Position numbers and translations under genes: made by a program. A stretch of DNA of 64,000 nt from the NCBI GenBank assembly GCA_902573735.1, contig CACGLH010000005.1, forward strand, positions 43,344-107,343, given 5' to 3'. The first letter of the stretch is position 1. Every line of letters starts with the position of its first letter. The DNA comes from an uncultured Alphaproteobacteria bacterium. GTDB taxonomy: Bacteria > Pseudomonadota > Alphaproteobacteria > Rhodobacterales > Rhodobacteraceae. Below are positions 39,942 through 50,564 of the stretch, piece after piece. Under the pieces are notes generated by a model that saw nothing but the letters and a program-made list of their open reading frames with translations, did no database searches and was not told where the DNA came from.

Positions 39942-42059
39942 ATGAGCAGAGATTACACACTTGATTTATACAGAAATTTTGGAATTATGGCTCATATAGA
40001 TGCAGGGAAAACTACATGTACTGAGAGAATTCTTTATTATACAGGCAAATCTCACAAAATTGGTGAGGTCCATGATGGTGCCGCTACAATGGATTGGATG
40101 GAGCAAGAGCAGGAAAGAGGTATTACCATAACATCTGCCGCCACCACTACTTTTTGGGAGCGGACTGAAAATGGCCAAGTAGCTGAAAGTCCTAAACACA
40201 GATTTAATATTATTGATACTCCGGGGCACGTTGATTTTACAATAGAGGTTGAACGTTCTCTTGCTGTCTTGGATGGAGCAGTTTGTGTTTTGGATGCAAA
40301 CGCTGGAGTAGAACCTCAAACAGAGACAGTATGGCGTCAAGCTGACAGATACAAAGTCCCACGAATAGTTTTCGTAAATAAGATGGATAAAATAGGTGCT
40401 AGTTTTCAAAACTGTGTGGATATGATTTTAGATAGGACTGGTGCAAAACCATGTCCAATTCAATTACCTATCGGTTCTGAAAATTCTTTTGCAGGTATGG
40501 TTGACCTTATTACTATGAAGGAATGGATATGGCAGGGGGAAGATCTAGGAGCTACTTGGACACAACAAGAAGTAAGGCCTGAGCTTTTAGAAACAGTCAA
40601 AAAAATGAGATCTGAAATGATTGAGATTGCGGTTGAAATGGATGATGAGATAATGGAAAATTATCTTGATGGTAAAGAACCAACAATTGAGGAAATCAGA
40701 AAACTGATAAGGCTAGGCACTCTTAATATGACTTTTGTGCCAGTTTTATGTGGTTCTGCTTTTAAAAATAAAGGTGTTCAGCCTCTTCTGAACGCTGTAA
40801 TTGATTTTTTGCCATCACCTTTAGATGTCCCAGCCTACCTTGGTTTTAAACCGGGTGATGTTAATGAAGATAGAAACATTGAACGGTCTGCAGATGATAC
40901 TCAACCTTTTTCAGGTCTGGCTTTTAAAATAATGAATGACCCATTTGTTGGGTCTCTTACTTTTCTTAGGATATATTCTGGTGTTGTAAAAAAGGGTGAT
41001 AGTTTCCTAAATTCAACAAAAGGAAAAAAAGAGAGAATTGGTAGAATGATGATGATGCATTCTATAAACAGAGAGGAAATAGAAGAAGCATATGCTGGGG
41101 ATATTATTGCTTTGGCTGGCTTAAAAGATACAACAACTGGTGATACTATTTGCGATTCTGCCTCTCCTGTAGTTTTAGAAACTATGACTTTTCCAGACCC
41201 AGTTATAGAAATAGCAATAGAGCCTAAGACAAAAAATGACCAAGAAAAAATGTCCGCTGGTTTACAAAGACTTGCTGCTGAAGACCCTTCTTTTAGAATA
41301 GAAACTGATCTAGAATCTGGACAAACGATCATGAAAGGTATGGGCGAACTACATCTTGATATTTTGGTAGATAGATTAAAAAGAGAGTTTAAGGTAGAAG
41401 CTAACATAGGAGCTCCGCAAGTTGCTTACAGGGAAACTATCTCGGTAGAAGCTGAAGTGGATTATACTCATAAAAAACAATCTGGAGGTGCTGGGCAGTT
41501 TGCACGAGTTAAGATGGTTATTACTCCAACAGAAACTGGTGAAGGTTACAGCTTTGAGAGTAAAATTGTAGGTGGTGTTATACCAAAAGAGTATATTCCT
41601 GGTGTAGAGAAAGGCATACAGTCGGTTATGGATAGTGGCCCACTTGCAGGATTTCCTGTGATTGATTTTAAAGTTTCACTTATTGATGGAGCATATCATG
41701 ACGTTGACTCTAGCGTATTAGCATTTGAAATTGCAGGAAGAGCAGCTTTAAGGGATGGCTTAAGAAAAGCTGGTGCAAAATTATTAGAACCAGTAATGAA
41801 AGTTGAAGTCGTAACCCCTGAAGATTATACGGGAAGCATTATTGGTGATTTAACATCAAGAAGAGGTATGGTAACTGGTCAAGAGACTAGGGGCAACGCG
41901 ATAGTTGTAAATGCATTTGTTCCTCTTGCTAATATGTTTGGTTATATAAACAACCTTAGGTCAATGTCCTCCGGAAGAGCTCAATTTACCATGATTTTTG
42001 ATCATTATGAGACTGTACCGTCAAATATATCAGAGGAAATTCAAGCTAAGTATGCGTAA
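39942..42059 (+). CDS. fusA: Elongation factor G
   Basis: This translocase GTPase has 705 residues. G motifs are [13 protein letters not shown] (P-loop), DTPGHVDF (G3) and NKMDK (G4). Domain II and domains III-V follow, with the domain IV stretch starting near AYRETIS and ending with the [17 protein letters not shown] signature. It sits 34 nt after rpsG and 39 nt before tuf. One copy is seen in this window. Confidence 0.98.
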   Translation: MSRDYTLDLYRNFGIMAHIDAGKTTCTERILYYTGKSHKIGEVHDGAATMDWMEQEQERGITITSAATTTFWERTENGQVAESPKHRFNIIDTPGHVDFTIEVERSLAVLDGAVCVLDANAGVEPQTETVWRQADRYKVPRIVFVNKMDKIGASFQNCVDMILDRTGAKPCPIQLPIGSENSFAGMVDLITMKEWIWQGEDLGATWTQQEVRPELLETVKKMRSEMIEIAVEMDDEIMENYLDGKEPTIEEIRKLIRLGTLNMTFVPVLCGSAFKNKGVQPLLNAVIDFLPSPLDVPAYLGFKPGDVNEDRNIERSADDTQPFSGLAFKIMNDPFVGSLTFLRIYSGVVKKGDSFLNSTKGKKERIGRMMMMHSINREEIEEAYAGDIIALAGLKDTTTGDTICDSASPVVLETMTFPDPVIEIAIEPKTKNDQEKMSAGLQRLAAEDPSFRIETDLESGQTIMKGMGELHLDILVDRLKREFKVEANIGAPQVAYRETISVEAEVDYTHKKQSGGAGQFARVKMVITPTETGEGYSFESKIVGGVIPKEYIPGVEKGIQSVMDSGPLAGFPVIDFKVSLIDGAYHDVDSSVLAFEIAGRAALRDGLRKAGAKLLEPVMKVEVVTPEDYTGSIIGDLTSRRGMVTGQETRGNAIVVNAFVPLANMFGYINNLRSMSSGRAQFTMIFDHYETVPSNISEEIQAKYA

Positions 42060-42098
42060 AAAAAATTAAACTATAACTTTTTTAATGGAGACCAAAAA

Positions 42099-43274
42099 AT
42101 GGCAAAAGAAAAATTTGAGCGAAATAAACCGCACGTAAATGTTGGCACTATAGGTCATGTTGACCACGGGAAAACAACACTTACTGCTGCAATAACAAAG
42201 CATTATGGTGATTTCAAAGCTTATGATGAAATAGATGGTGCACCTGAGGAAAAAGCAAGAGGTATAACTATATCTACTGCTCACGTAGAGTATGAAACTG
42301 AGAAAAGACATTATGCTCATGTGGATTGTCCTGGCCATGCTGATTACGTTAAGAATATGATTACCGGTGCTGCACAAATGGATGGAGCTATACTGGTAGT
42401 TAATGCTGCAGATGGACCAATGCCTCAGACTCGTGAACATATTTTATTGGCAAGACAAGTTGGGGTACCTGCTCTTGTTGTTTTTCTTAATAAAGTGGAC
42501 CAGGTAGATGATCCAGAATTATTAGAACTAGTTGAAATGGAAGTAAGAGAATTACTCTCTAAATATGAATTTCCAGGTGATGATATTCCTATTGTATCTG
42601 GATCTGCATTAGCTGCACTGGAAGATAGGGATGCTGAAATAGGAGCTAATAAAATATCTGAATTAATGGCTGCTGTTGACGACTCAATTCCTACTCCTGA
42701 TCGACCTATAGATCAACCTTTTCTTATGCCAATTGAGGACGTTTTTTCTATTTCTGGACGAGGCACAGTTGTCACTGGAAGGGTAGAGCGTGGTGTGATA
42801 AATGTAGGTGATGAAATCGAAATAGTTGGAATAAGAGATACATCTAAGTCTACTTGTACTGGTGTAGAAATGTTTAGGAAACTTCTTGATAGAGGGGAAG
42901 CTGGTGATAACATTGGAGCACTACTCAGAGGTGTTGAAAGAGACGGAGTAGAAAGAGGTCAATGCTTGGTTAAGCCTGGATCAGTAACTCCACACACTAA
43001 ATTTGAGGCTGAAGCTTACATTTTAACTAAAGAAGAAGGTGGTAGACACACTCCTTTTTTTGGGAACTATAGACCTCAATTTTATTTCAGAACAACTGAC
43101 GTTACTGGCACTGTCCAGCTCCCTTCAGGTACTGAGATGGTAATGCCAGGTGATAATTTGAAGTTCACTGTTGAGCTAATTGCTCCTATCGCAATGGAAG
43201 AAAAACTACGCTTTGCAATAAGGGAAGGCGGAAGAACAGTTGGGGCTGGTGTTGTTTCAAAGATTTTGGACTAA
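42099..43274 (+). CDS. tuf: Elongation factor Tu
   Basis: EF-Tu delivers aminoacyl-tRNA. The 391-residue protein has the P-loop GHVDHGKT (19-26), [14 protein letters not shown] (effector loop), [12 protein letters not shown] and NKVD, followed by beta-barrel domains 2 and 3 ending [19 protein letters not shown]. It is the last str gene and is followed 43 nt later by rpsJ, so str and S10 genes run on continuously. A second tuf copy, common in the class, is not in this window. Confidence 0.98.
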   Translation: MAKEKFERNKPHVNVGTIGHVDHGKTTLTAAITKHYGDFKAYDEIDGAPEEKARGITISTAHVEYETEKRHYAHVDCPGHADYVKNMITGAAQMDGAILVVNAADGPMPQTREHILLARQVGVPALVVFLNKVDQVDDPELLELVEMEVRELLSKYEFPGDDIPIVSGSALAALEDRDAEIGANKISELMAAVDDSIPTPDRPIDQPFLMPIEDVFSISGRGTVVTGRVERGVINVGDEIEIVGIRDTSKSTCTGVEMFRKLLDRGEAGDNIGALLRGVERDGVERGQCLVKPGSVTPHTKFEAEAYILTKEEGGRHTPFFGNYRPQFYFRTTDVTGTVQLPSGTEMVMPGDNLKFTVELIAPIAMEEKLRFAIREGGRTVGAGVVSKILD

Positions 43275-43317
43275 ATATCTGGTTATTTTAGTATTGATAG
43301 TATTAGGTGAATAATAA

Positions 43318-43626
43318 ATGCAAAGTCAAAATATAAGAATAAGATTGCAAGCTTTTGACTATAGAGTTTTGGATGTAAGTACTGCCGAGATTGTGTCAAC
43401 TGCAAAAAGAACTGGTGCACAAGTTAGGGGTCCCATACCTTTGCCTAATAAGATTGAAAAATTTACTGTTCTCAGAGGACCACATGTTGATAAGAAAAGC
43501 AGAGAACAGTTTGAGATTAGAACTCACAAGCGATTGCTAGACATTGTGGATCCTACTCCTCAAACTGTAGATGCTTTGATGAAATTAGACCTTGCAGCAG
43601 GTGTTGATGTTGAGATTAAACTTTAG
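43318..43626 (+). CDS. rpsJ: 30S ribosomal protein S10 (NusE)
   Basis: S10 is a head protein of the 30S subunit and, as NusE, a partner of NusB and NusG in antitermination. The 102 residues start [19 protein letters not shown] and contain [46 protein letters not shown]. It opens the S10 gene cluster, 9 nt before rplC. Confidence 0.98.
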   Translation: MQSQNIRIRLQAFDYRVLDVSTAEIVSTAKRTGAQVRGPIPLPNKIEKFTVLRGPHVDKKSREQFEIRTHKRLLDIVDPTPQTVDALMKLDLAAGVDVEIKL

Positions 43627-43635
43627 GATATTGAA

Positions 43636-44478
43636 ATGCGATCTGGTATAATTGCAAAGAAAATGGGTATGACTAGAATTTTTAATGATGATGGTCAACA
43701 AATACCCGTTACGGTTTTAAGATTAGAAAAACTTCAAGTTGTTGCTCAAAAAACTGTTGATAAAGACGGCTATTTTGCTGTTAAATTAGGAGCTGGTTCT
43801 GTAAAAGCAAAAAATTGCAATAAATCTCTACGTGGTCAATTTTCAATCTCAAAAGTTGAGCCAAAAAGAAAATTGAAGGAATTTAGAGTATCTCAGGACA
43901 ATTTAATTGATATAGGAAAAGAAATAAATGCATCCCACTATGTAGAAGGTCAGTATGTTGATGTTTCTGGCTTATCGATTGGTAAAGGCTTTGCTGGCGC
44001 AATGAAGAGACATAATTTTTCTGGTTTAAGGGCTTCTCATGGTGTCTCTATTTCTCATAGATCTCACGGATCCACTGGGCAGTGTCAAGACCCTGGACGT
44101 GTTTTTAAAGGAAAAAAAATGGCAGGCCATATGGGTGATTGTAATGTTACAATTCAAAATTTGAGAGTCGTAAAAACAGATCCTGAAAAAGGTATTATTC
44201 TTATTAAAGGTGCAGTACCAGGTGCGAAAGGTGGGTGGGTCACTTTAAAAGATGCTATTAAGAAAAAACTCCCAGATAATATCCCTTTTCCTACTGCGGA
44301 TGAGCAAAAAACCGACAGTACAATCAACAATTTATCTACAAATAGCCCTGAAACTTTTACGAATAATGAGTCAGATAACGAAAGTACATTAGAAAATGAA
44401 GTTACAGAAACAGGAACAGAAACTTCTGAAGCTTCCAATACAAAAAATGATGGTATGGATCAGAAAAATGAAAATTGA
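43636..44478 (+). CDS. rplC: 50S ribosomal protein L3 with acidic C-terminal extension
   Basis: L3 is an early-assembly protein near the peptidyl transferase centre. The core (about 1-213) carries [23 protein letters not shown], where Q149 corresponds to the glutamine methylated by PrmB in E. coli. Residues 216-280 form a low-complexity tail rich in Asn, Ser, Thr, Glu and Asp, with no counterpart in the 209-residue E. coli protein. Alphaproteobacterial L3 often has some tail, but this one is long and acidic. Its coding end overlaps the rplD start by 11 nt. Confidence 0.97.
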   Translation: MRSGIIAKKMGMTRIFNDDGQQIPVTVLRLEKLQVVAQKTVDKDGYFAVKLGAGSVKAKNCNKSLRGQFSISKVEPKRKLKEFRVSQDNLIDIGKEINASHYVEGQYVDVSGLSIGKGFAGAMKRHNFSGLRASHGVSISHRSHGSTGQCQDPGRVFKGKKMAGHMGDCNVTIQNLRVVKTDPEKGIILIKGAVPGAKGGWVTLKDAIKKKLPDNIPFPTADEQKTDSTINNLSTNSPETFTNNESDNESTLENEVTETGTETSEASNTKNDGMDQKNEN

Positions 44479-45094
44479 TGTAATAAACTTAGATAATAAA
44501 AAATCTGGATCGATTGAATTACATGACTCACTTTTTGGCCTAGAACCAAGAGCCGATATCTTGAATAAAATGGTAAGGTGGCAACTAGCCAAGAGGCAAC
44601 AAGGTACTCACTCTGTTTTAACAAGATCAGAAGTTTCTTATTCAACAAAAAAAATTGTTCGTCAAAAGGGGTCAGGTAGTGGACGTCATGGTTCAAGAAG
44701 AGCCCCAATTTTTAGAAAAGGTGGTGTCTATAAGGGACCTAAGCCAAGGAGTCACTCTTTTTCATTAACAAAAAAGTTTAGAAATCTTGGATTACGTCAC
44801 GCTCTTTCTTCAAAATTCTCAAAAGGTAATCTTGTTGTTTTAGATAAAGCTGAATTGGATAATCAAAAAACTAATAATTTTTCTAAAAAAATACAGAAAC
44901 TTAAATGGGGTCGTACTCTTGTGATTGGTAGGGAAGATAATCCAAAAAGCTTAAATTTCTTTAATGCTAGTAAGAATATACCAAAATTAGATGTTTTATC
45001 AGTTAATGGTATTAATGTTTACGATGTCTTAAGAAAGGATACATTAGTTTTAACAAAAGCAGCAGTAAATACATTAGAGGAAAGATTATCATGA
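44468..45094 (+). CDS. rplD: 50S ribosomal protein L4
   Basis: L4 lines the peptide exit tunnel; in E. coli it also represses the S10 operon. I chose the ATG at 44468 ([20 protein letters not shown], 208 aa), which matches the family N-terminus. The ATG at 44396 would add 24 residues read out of frame through the rplC tail. The tunnel loop segment [30 protein letters not shown] is present. Its stop overlaps the rplW ATG (ATGA at 45091-45094). Confidence 0.96.
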   Translation: MKIDVINLDNKKSGSIELHDSLFGLEPRADILNKMVRWQLAKRQQGTHSVLTRSEVSYSTKKIVRQKGSGSGRHGSRRAPIFRKGGVYKGPKPRSHSFSLTKKFRNLGLRHALSSKFSKGNLVVLDKAELDNQKTNNFSKKIQKLKWGRTLVIGREDNPKSLNFFNASKNIPKLDVLSVNGINVYDVLRKDTLVLTKAAVNTLEERLS

Positions 45095-45392
45095 AAGAAA
45101 AGTATGCTACTGATTATTATGATATTATAAGACGTCCAATAATAACTGAAAAAGCAACTTTAGCTTCAGAAAATAATACCATAGCTTTTGAAGTTTCAAT
45201 TAAAAGTACAAAAAACAGATAAAAGGCGCTATTGAGAATTTGTTTAACGTAAAAGTGGACTCAGTTAATACATTAATTGTTAAAGGAAAAGTTAAAAGAT
45301 TTCGTGGTAAATTAGGTAAGAGGCGTGACTTAAAAAAGGCCTATGTGACTCTTCTTGAAGGTAATACCATAGATGTTAGTACAGGATTATAG
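45091..45392 (+). CDS. rplW: 50S ribosomal protein L23, apparent -1 frameshift
   Basis: L23 sits at the tunnel exit and docks SecA, trigger factor and SRP. The zero frame runs [25 protein letters not shown] to KSTKNR and stops at 45220-45222, giving only 43 residues. The rest of the protein, [29 protein letters not shown].. to the TAG at 45390-45392, is open in the -1 frame. The switch falls at A AAA AAC (45210-45216), a classic -1 slippery heptamer in the correct phase. One extra A in the A6 run would also restore a 100-residue protein. Full L23 homology on both sides shows that one gene is involved. Confidence 0.88.
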
Positions 45393-45411
45393 TGAAAGTT
45401 GGTGAATTATC

Positions 45412-46251
45412 ATGCCTTTAAAATCGTATAAACCCACTTCTCCAGGTCAAAGAGACTTGGTATTGGTTGATAAGTCTGATCTTTGGAATGGTAGACCAGA
45501 AAAATCACTATCCTTTGGATTAAGTAAAAAAGGAGGAAGGAATAATTCTGGTAGGATCACAATGAGGCGAAAAGGCGGGGGTGCTAAGCGTTTATATAGG
45601 GTTATAGACTTTAAGAGAAATAAAACCGATGTTAAAGGAACAGTTGAGCGAATTGAATATGATCCTAATAGGACCTCTTTTATAGCTTTAGTGAAATACG
45701 AGGATGGAGATAAATCATACATCCTTGCACCTCAAAGATTAAAGATATCAGATACAATAGTATCCTCTGCAAGCTCTGATATCAAACCTGGTAACGCAAT
45801 GCCATTTTCAGGGATGCCAATAGGTACAATAGTTCATAATGTTGAACTTAAAAAAGGAAAAGGCGGACAAATTGCCAGAGCTGCCGGTTCCTATGCTCAG
45901 TTTGTAGGTAGGGACGGGGATTATGCACAGCTAAGACTTTCTTCGGGTGAAATGAGATTAGTTCGTCAAGAATGTATGGCTACTGTTGGCGCGGTTTCAA
46001 ATCCTGATAATTCAAATCAAAATCTAGGTAAAGCTGGAAGAAATCGTAATAAAGGCATTAGGCCATCAGTTCGTGGAGTTGTTATGAATCCTATAGATCA
46101 TCCGCATGGGGGAGGTGAAGGTAGAACATCTGGCGGTAGACATCCTGTAACTCCATGGGGTAAACCAACTAAAGGTGCAAGAACAAGAATTAATAAATCA
46201 ACAGATAAATATATACTAAGGTCTAGACATTATAAGAAAGGGCGAAAATAA
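45412..46251 (+). CDS. rplB: 50S ribosomal protein L2
   Basis: L2 is a core 50S protein needed for subunit joining. The 279 residues start [22 protein letters not shown] and contain [18 protein letters not shown] and [34 protein letters not shown], which includes the conserved histidine near the peptidyl transferase centre. Its TAA is followed directly by the rpsS ATG. Confidence 0.98.
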   Translation: MPLKSYKPTSPGQRDLVLVDKSDLWNGRPEKSLSFGLSKKGGRNNSGRITMRRKGGGAKRLYRVIDFKRNKTDVKGTVERIEYDPNRTSFIALVKYEDGDKSYILAPQRLKISDTIVSSASSDIKPGNAMPFSGMPIGTIVHNVELKKGKGGQIARAAGSYAQFVGRDGDYAQLRLSSGEMRLVRQECMATVGAVSNPDNSNQNLGKAGRNRNKGIRPSVRGVVMNPIDHPHGGGEGRTSGGRHPVTPWGKPTKGARTRINKSTDKYILRSRHYKKGRK

Positions 46252-46530
46252 ATGGCACGATCTATTTGGAAAGGACCTTTTGTTGAAGGTTATGTATTAA
46301 AGAAAGCTGAAAAAGCAAGAAATTCAGGTAAAAATGAAGTTATTAAGATATGGTCACGTAAATCTACAATACTTCCCCAGTTTGTGGGACTAACTTTCGG
46401 TGTATATAATGGAAAAAAACATATTCCAGTTATGGTAAGTGAAGAAATGATTGGTCAAAAATTTGGAGAATATAGCCCTACAAGAACATATTATGGTCAC
46501 GCTGCGGATAAAAAAGCAAAGAGAAGTTAA
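46252..46530 (+). CDS. rpsS: 30S ribosomal protein S19
   Basis: S19 binds 16S rRNA in the 30S head together with S13. The 92 residues start [22 protein letters not shown] and contain [30 protein letters not shown] and [16 protein letters not shown] (here [16 protein letters not shown]). It has zero spacing from rplB. Confidence 0.98.
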   Translation: MARSIWKGPFVEGYVLKKAEKARNSGKNEVIKIWSRKSTILPQFVGLTFGVYNGKKHIPVMVSEEMIGQKFGEYSPTRTYYGHAADKKAKRS

Positions 46531-46534
46531 GTAG

Positions 46535-46933
46535 ATGTCAGATAAGTTACAAAATCAAAACGAAGAAAAACTAGAAGCTATAGCTAAAGTTAGGATGTTG
46601 AAAACCAGTCCTCAAAAGTTAAATTTAGTTTCAAAGATGATAAGAAATAAACCAGTTAATGTTGCCTTAGCTCAGCTAAAATTTTCAAGAAAAAGAATTG
46701 CTTTAGATGTAAAAAAATGTTTGGAGTCAGCGGTAGCTAACGCAGAAAATAACCATGATTTAGATATTGAGGAATTGATAGTTAGTGAAGCATTTGTTGG
46801 GAAAAATCTAGTTTTGAAAAGAGGTAGGCCTAGAGCAAGAGGACGTTATGGTAAAATTTTGAAACCTTTTAGTCAGCTAACTATTAAAGTAAGGCAAGTT
46901 TTACAAGATGTTGATAAAGAGGAGAAGGTTTAA
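46535..46933 (+). CDS. rplV: 50S ribosomal protein L22
   Basis: L22 has a long beta-hairpin that lines the exit tunnel. The 132 residues show [32 protein letters not shown] and [32 protein letters not shown]; the hairpin tip sequence is regular. The TAA at 46931-46933 shares its last base with the rpsC start, so the two genes are coupled. Confidence 0.98.
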   Translation: MSDKLQNQNEEKLEAIAKVRMLKTSPQKLNLVSKMIRNKPVNVALAQLKFSRKRIALDVKKCLESAVANAENNHDLDIEELIVSEAFVGKNLVLKRGRPRARGRYGKILKPFSQLTIKVRQVLQDVDKEEKV

Positions 46934-47634
46934 TGGGACAAAAAATTAACCCTGTAGGTCTTCGACTTCAGGTAAATAGGACATGGGAAAGTAGATGGTT
47001 TGCTAATACCAAAGAGTACGGTGATTTGCTTCATGAAGATCTTGAAATTAGAAAATTTATTAAAAAGAATTGTCTACAATCAGGAATAAGCAGAGTTATT
47101 ATTGAAAGACCACACAAGAAATGTCGAGTTACCATTTACGCTGCAAGGCCTGGTGTCATCATAGGAAAAAAAGGAGCAGACATAGAAACTTTAAAAAATA
47201 AAGTAGCTAAATTAACTGATAGCGAATTATACCTAAATATTATTGAGGTCAGAAAGCCTGAAATAGATGCAGCACTCGTAGCCGAAAGTATAGCACTTCA
47301 AATGGAGAGAAGAGTGTCATTTAGAAGAGCTATGAAACGAGCTGTTCAAAACGCCATGAGAATGGGTGCTCTCGGTATACGTGTTGATATTGCTGGAAGA
47401 CTTGGTGGTGCTGAGATAGCAAGAACTGAATGGTATTCTGAAGGAAGAGTTCCGAGACATACTTTAAGAGCAGACATAGATTATGCTTTAGCTGAAGGAC
47501 TTACTGCTTATGGAATTATTGGAGTAAAAGTATGGATTTTTAAAGGTGAAATTATGGAACATGATCCAGCTGGAAGAGATAAAAGGTTAAATGAATCTCA
47601 AGAAAATTCAGTTGGTGTAAGAAGTCAAGCTTGA
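46933..47634 (+). CDS. rpsC: 30S ribosomal protein S3
   Basis: S3 forms part of the mRNA entry site helicase. The 233 residues start [40 protein letters not shown] and contain the KH motif [19 protein letters not shown], then the C-terminal domain with [53 protein letters not shown]. Start overlaps the rplV stop by one base. Confidence 0.98.
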   Translation: MGQKINPVGLRLQVNRTWESRWFANTKEYGDLLHEDLEIRKFIKKNCLQSGISRVIIERPHKKCRVTIYAARPGVIIGKKGADIETLKNKVAKLTDSELYLNIIEVRKPEIDAALVAESIALQMERRVSFRRAMKRAVQNAMRMGALGIRVDIAGRLGGAEIARTEWYSEGRVPRHTLRADIDYALAEGLTAYGIIGVKVWIFKGEIMEHDPAGRDKRLNESQENSVGVRSQA

Positions 47635-47651
47635 TGCTATAGGAGAAGATA

Positions 47652-48065
47652 ATGCTTCAACCCAAAAGAACAAAGTTTCGAAAACAACACAAAGGCCGAA
47701 TACACGGTAAAGCTAAGGGTGGATATGAGATTAATTTTGGAAACTATGCACTTAAGGCTGTAGAACCAGACAGAGTAAATGCAAGGCAAATAGAAGCAGC
47801 GAGGAGAGCTTTGACTAGACACATGAAACGTCAAGGAAGAGTCTGGATACGTATTTTTCCTGACGTTCCAGTAACTGCTAAGCCTATAGAGGTAAGAATG
47901 GGAAAAGGCAAAGGTTCTGTAGACAGGTGGGTAGCAAAAATTAAACCTGGTAGGATAATGTTTGAGGTTGACGGAGTATCTGAGGATGTGGCAATAGAAG
48001 CTCTAAGGTTAGCTGCTATGAAATTATCAGTTAAATCTAGATTTGTTAAACGTGAAGATTGGTAA
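47652..48065 (+). CDS. rplP: 50S ribosomal protein L16
   Basis: L16 organises the A-site tRNA region of the 50S subunit. The 137 residues start [24 protein letters not shown] and contain [45 protein letters not shown], with the arginine ([10 protein letters not shown]) region that is hydroxylated in some bacteria. It lies 17 nt after rpsC with a GGAG site. Confidence 0.98.
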   Translation: MLQPKRTKFRKQHKGRIHGKAKGGYEINFGNYALKAVEPDRVNARQIEAARRALTRHMKRQGRVWIRIFPDVPVTAKPIEVRMGKGKGSVDRWVAKIKPGRIMFEVDGVSEDVAIEALRLAAMKLSVKSRFVKREDW

Positions 48066-48080
48066 TTTTTTGGATAACAT

Positions 48081-48284
48081 ATGAAAATTGACGAATTAAA
48101 AAATAAGACCCTTGATCAGTTAAAAAGTATTTTAATGGATTTAAAAAAAGAGTCCTTTAATTTAAGATTTCAAAAAGCTAATGGTCAGCTAGAAAATACT
48201 TCTAGAGTAAAGGTGGTTAAAAGAAGTGTAGCCAGAGTATTAACACTTATAAACAATGTATCTAAAAAAAAGGTGGAGAAATAA
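48081..48284 (+). CDS. rpmC: 50S ribosomal protein L29
   Basis: L29 is a small helical protein near the tunnel exit, adjacent to L23. The 67 residues [55 protein letters not shown] form the expected two long helices. It lies between rplP and rpsQ, with 4 nt between its stop and the next start. Confidence 0.96.
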   Translation: MKIDELKNKTLDQLKSILMDLKKESFNLRFQKANGQLENTSRVKVVKRSVARVLTLINNVSKKKVEK

Positions 48285-48288
48285 TAAT

Positions 48289-48519
48289 ATGCCTAAACGT
48301 ATATTACAAGGACAGGTAACAAGTGATAGTAACGACAAAACAGTCACTGTTCTAGTAGAACGTCGCTTTACACATCCTATTTTAAAAAAGACAATACGCA
48401 AATCTAAAAAGTATAGAGCCCATGACGAAAAAAATACTTTTAAAATTGGAGATATTGTAAGAATACAAGAATGTTCGCCTTTTTCTAAATTCAAAAGATG
48501 GGAAGTATTGACAAATTAA
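48289..48519 (+). CDS. rpsQ: 30S ribosomal protein S17
   Basis: S17 is an early 30S assembly protein with an OB fold. I chose the ATG at 48289 ([47 protein letters not shown], 76 aa), preceded by AGGTGGAG. An in-frame ATG at 48256 would overlap rpmC. Conserved [18 protein letters not shown] ends the protein. A structured gap follows before rplN. Confidence 0.97.
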   Translation: MPKRILQGQVTSDSNDKTVTVLVERRFTHPILKKTIRKSKKYRAHDEKNTFKIGDIVRIQECSPFSKFKRWEVLTN

Positions 48520-48544
48520 AATTTTTTTATATTAGTCTATTTTA

Positions 48545-48578
48545 CGAAACCGTGGGGAGTAACCTCGTAGGTCGGGAG
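48545..48578 (+). promoter_or_regulatory. Structured leader hairpin before rplN
   Basis: In the 66-nt gap between rpsQ and rplN, GTGGGG (48552-48557) pairs with CCTCGT (48563-48568), with two G-U pairs, around an AGTAA loop. An outer helix CGA..CC (48545-48551) pairs with GG-TCG (48570-48574). The ribosome site GGGAG (48574-48578) begins at the base of this helix. The spc genes are otherwise packed with 0-20 nt gaps, so this structure is probably functional, for example in ribosomal-protein feedback. This is an inference. Confidence 0.5.
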
Positions 48579-48585
48579 AAAAAAA

Positions 48586-48954
48586 ATGATCCAGATGCAA
48601 ACAAATTTGGATGTCGCTGATAATTCTGGCGCAAAAAAAGTTCAATGTATTAAAGTTTTAGGTGGTGCTAAAAGAAAGTATGCGTCTGTAGGCGATGTAA
48701 TAGTTGTATCAGTAAAAGACGCCATACCAAGAGGAAGAGTTAAAAAGGGCGATGTTAGAAGAGCTGTTATTGTTAGAACTGCCAAAGAAATCCGTCGACC
48801 TGATGGAAGTACAATCAAATTTGATAAGAATGCAGCTGTCATTTTAAATAATGCTGGTGAGTTGATAGGTACAAGGATTTTTGGCCCAGTTGTCCGAGAG
48901 CTAAGATCTAAAAACTTTATGAAAATTGTTTCACTTGCTCCGGAGGTTCTCTGA
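48586..48954 (+). CDS. rplN: 50S ribosomal protein L14
   Basis: L14 lies at the subunit interface and contacts L19 and 16S rRNA. The 122 residues begin [27 protein letters not shown] and contain [44 protein letters not shown] and [28 protein letters not shown]. Its TGA shares a base with the rplX ATG. Confidence 0.98.
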   Translation: MIQMQTNLDVADNSGAKKVQCIKVLGGAKRKYASVGDVIVVSVKDAIPRGRVKKGDVRRAVIVRTAKEIRRPDGSTIKFDKNAAVILNNAGELIGTRIFGPVVRELRSKNFMKIVSLAPEVL

Positions 48955-49268
48955 TGCCTTCTAAAATAATCAAAGGAGATAAAGTTATAGTTTTAACTGG
49001 CAAAGATAAAGGTAAGACTGGAGAAGTTACCCAAGTTTTTACTAAATCTAAAAAAGCTCTTGTAGCCGGCATAAACATGTCCATAAGACATACTAAACAA
49101 TCAGAAAAAAAACCAGGTGGGAAAATACCTAAGGAGTCTCAAATACATATTTCAAATCTTGCTTTGATTGATCCTAAAAGTCAAAACCCAACAAAGGTAG
49201 GTTTTAAAGTTGTTGATGGTAAAAAAGTACGTTTTGCAAAAAAATCTGGAGAATTGATCAATGGTTGA
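48954..49268 (+). CDS. rplX: 50S ribosomal protein L24
   Basis: L24 initiates 50S assembly. The 104 residues carry the KOW motif [23 protein letters not shown], then [38 protein letters not shown]. It overlaps rplN by one base and rplE by 8 nt, so the three genes are translationally linked. Confidence 0.98.
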   Translation: MPSKIIKGDKVIVLTGKDKGKTGEVTQVFTKSKKALVAGINMSIRHTKQSEKKPGGKIPKESQIHISNLALIDPKSQNPTKVGFKVVDGKKVRFAKKSGELING

Positions 49269-49812
49269 TTATATCCCTAGACTTAAATTAATGTACTTCA
49301 AAGAAATTCGTGGTGTTCTAAAAGAGAAATTTGGCTATAAGAATGAAATGATGATACCCAAATTACAAAAAATTGTTCTTAATATGGGGGTAGGTGAAGC
49401 TGTTGGAGACAGTAAGAAGATTAAAAGTGCACATTCAGATCTTAAGATTATAGCTGGGCAATTACCTTTAATAACTAAAGCTAAGAAATCAATTGCTGGC
49501 TTTAAAGTAAGAGAGGAAATGCCCTTAGGGGTTAAAGTTACTCTTAGAAGAGAAAAAATGTATGAATTTCTAGACCGACTAATTACAATTGCGATGCCCA
49601 GGATCAGAGATTTTAGAGGTATTTCACCTAAAAGTTTTGATGGAAGAGGTAATTATGCCCTTGGTATAAAGGAACATATTGTATTCCCTGAAATAGATTT
49701 CGATAAGGTTGACTCAATTTGGGGACTAGACATAGTAATATGTACAAGTGCTAACAGTGATGATGAGGCAAGAGAACTGTTGAGAGAATTTAATATGCCT
49801 TTTTATAATTGA
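49261..49812 (+). CDS. rplE: 50S ribosomal protein L5
   Basis: L5 binds 5S rRNA and the P-site tRNA. The 183 residues include [62 protein letters not shown] and [34 protein letters not shown]. It starts inside the end of rplX. In E. coli the S8 repression site lies at the start of this gene; no clear equivalent is visible here. Confidence 0.98.
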   Translation: MVDYIPRLKLMYFKEIRGVLKEKFGYKNEMMIPKLQKIVLNMGVGEAVGDSKKIKSAHSDLKIIAGQLPLITKAKKSIAGFKVREEMPLGVKVTLRREKMYEFLDRLITIAMPRIRDFRGISPKSFDGRGNYALGIKEHIVFPEIDFDKVDSIWGLDIVICTSANSDDEARELLREFNMPFYN

Positions 49813-49835
49813 TTAAATATGATTGGGAGATTGTA

Positions 49836-50141
49836 ATGGCAAAAATGTCAATGATAAATCGTGAAAAAAAAAGGCAAAAATTGGTTAAGCAGTATTCTAA
49901 TAAGCGATTAGAATTAAAGCAAATTGTAAAAAATAGGGAATTACCTATGGAGGAAAGGTTTAAAGCTCAAATAAAGTTAGCAAAACTACCTCCAAATTCG
50001 TCACCTTCAAGACTCCACAATAGGTGTAAAGTTACTGGTAGACCTAAGGCTTTTTACAGGAAACTACAAATGTCTAGAATTGCTTTAAGAGAATTAGCGT
50101 CTAGAGGCGAAATTCCTGGAATGATAAAATCTAGTTGGTAA
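49836..50141 (+). CDS. rpsN: 30S ribosomal protein S14 (long, zinc-free type)
   Basis: S14 binds the 30S head near S3 and S10. I chose the ATG at 49836 ([24 protein letters not shown], 101 aa), preceded by GGGAGA; an in-frame ATG at 49809 would overlap rplE and gives an unlikely N-terminus. Only one cysteine is present ([16 protein letters not shown]), so the protein is the C-minus form without the CxxC zinc ribbon. Confidence 0.97.
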   Translation: MAKMSMINREKKRQKLVKQYSNKRLELKQIVKNRELPMEERFKAQIKLAKLPPNSSPSRLHNRCKVTGRPKAFYRKLQMSRIALRELASRGEIPGMIKSSW

Positions 50142-50155
50142 ACAGGGGGAATTGA

Positions 50156-50554
50156 ATGGTTATTAATGATCCAATTGGTGATTTACTTGCAAGAATTAGG
50201 AACGCTCACTTGAGAAAAAGAGATGAAGTAATTACCCCTGCATCCAAATTAAGAGCTTGGGTATTAGATGTGCTAAAATCTGAAGGTTTTATAAGAGGTT
50301 ATAAATCTATAGAAAGTGACGATGGAAAAAATAATATTAAAATAGATCTAAAATATTTTGATGGTGAACCAGTTATAAAAGAATTGAAAAGAATTTCTAC
50401 ACCAGGAAGACGAGTTTATACTAATGTAAAAAATATTCCGAGGGTAAGACAAGGTCTAGGTATTGCTATTATATCAACTCCTAAAGGCGTTATGTCTGAT
50501 AGTCAAGCAAGAGCCACCAATGTTGGCGGTGAAATTCTTTGTACTGTGTTTTAA
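50156..50554 (+). CDS. rpsH: 30S ribosomal protein S8
   Basis: S8 binds helix 21 of 16S rRNA and in E. coli represses the spc operon. The 132 residues start [33 protein letters not shown] and end with [33 protein letters not shown], the conserved RNA-binding domain. It lies 14 nt after rpsN. Confidence 0.98.
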   Translation: MVINDPIGDLLARIRNAHLRKRDEVITPASKLRAWVLDVLKSEGFIRGYKSIESDDGKNNIKIDLKYFDGEPVIKELKRISTPGRRVYTNVKNIPRVRQGLGIAIISTPKGVMSDSQARATNVGGEILCTVF

Positions 50555-50564
50555 AGGATAAAAA

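Noticed and set aside
39966..40409. 147-codon minus-strand frame inside fusA
   Set aside because: Low-complexity, cysteine- and serine-rich translation of the antisense strand of a highly conserved gene.
42066..42440. 124-codon minus-strand frame over the start of tuf
   Set aside because: Antisense shadow of tuf with no signal of its own.
44396..44467. Upstream ATG extending rplD
   Set aside because: It reads the rplC tail in another frame; the family N-terminus starts at 44468.
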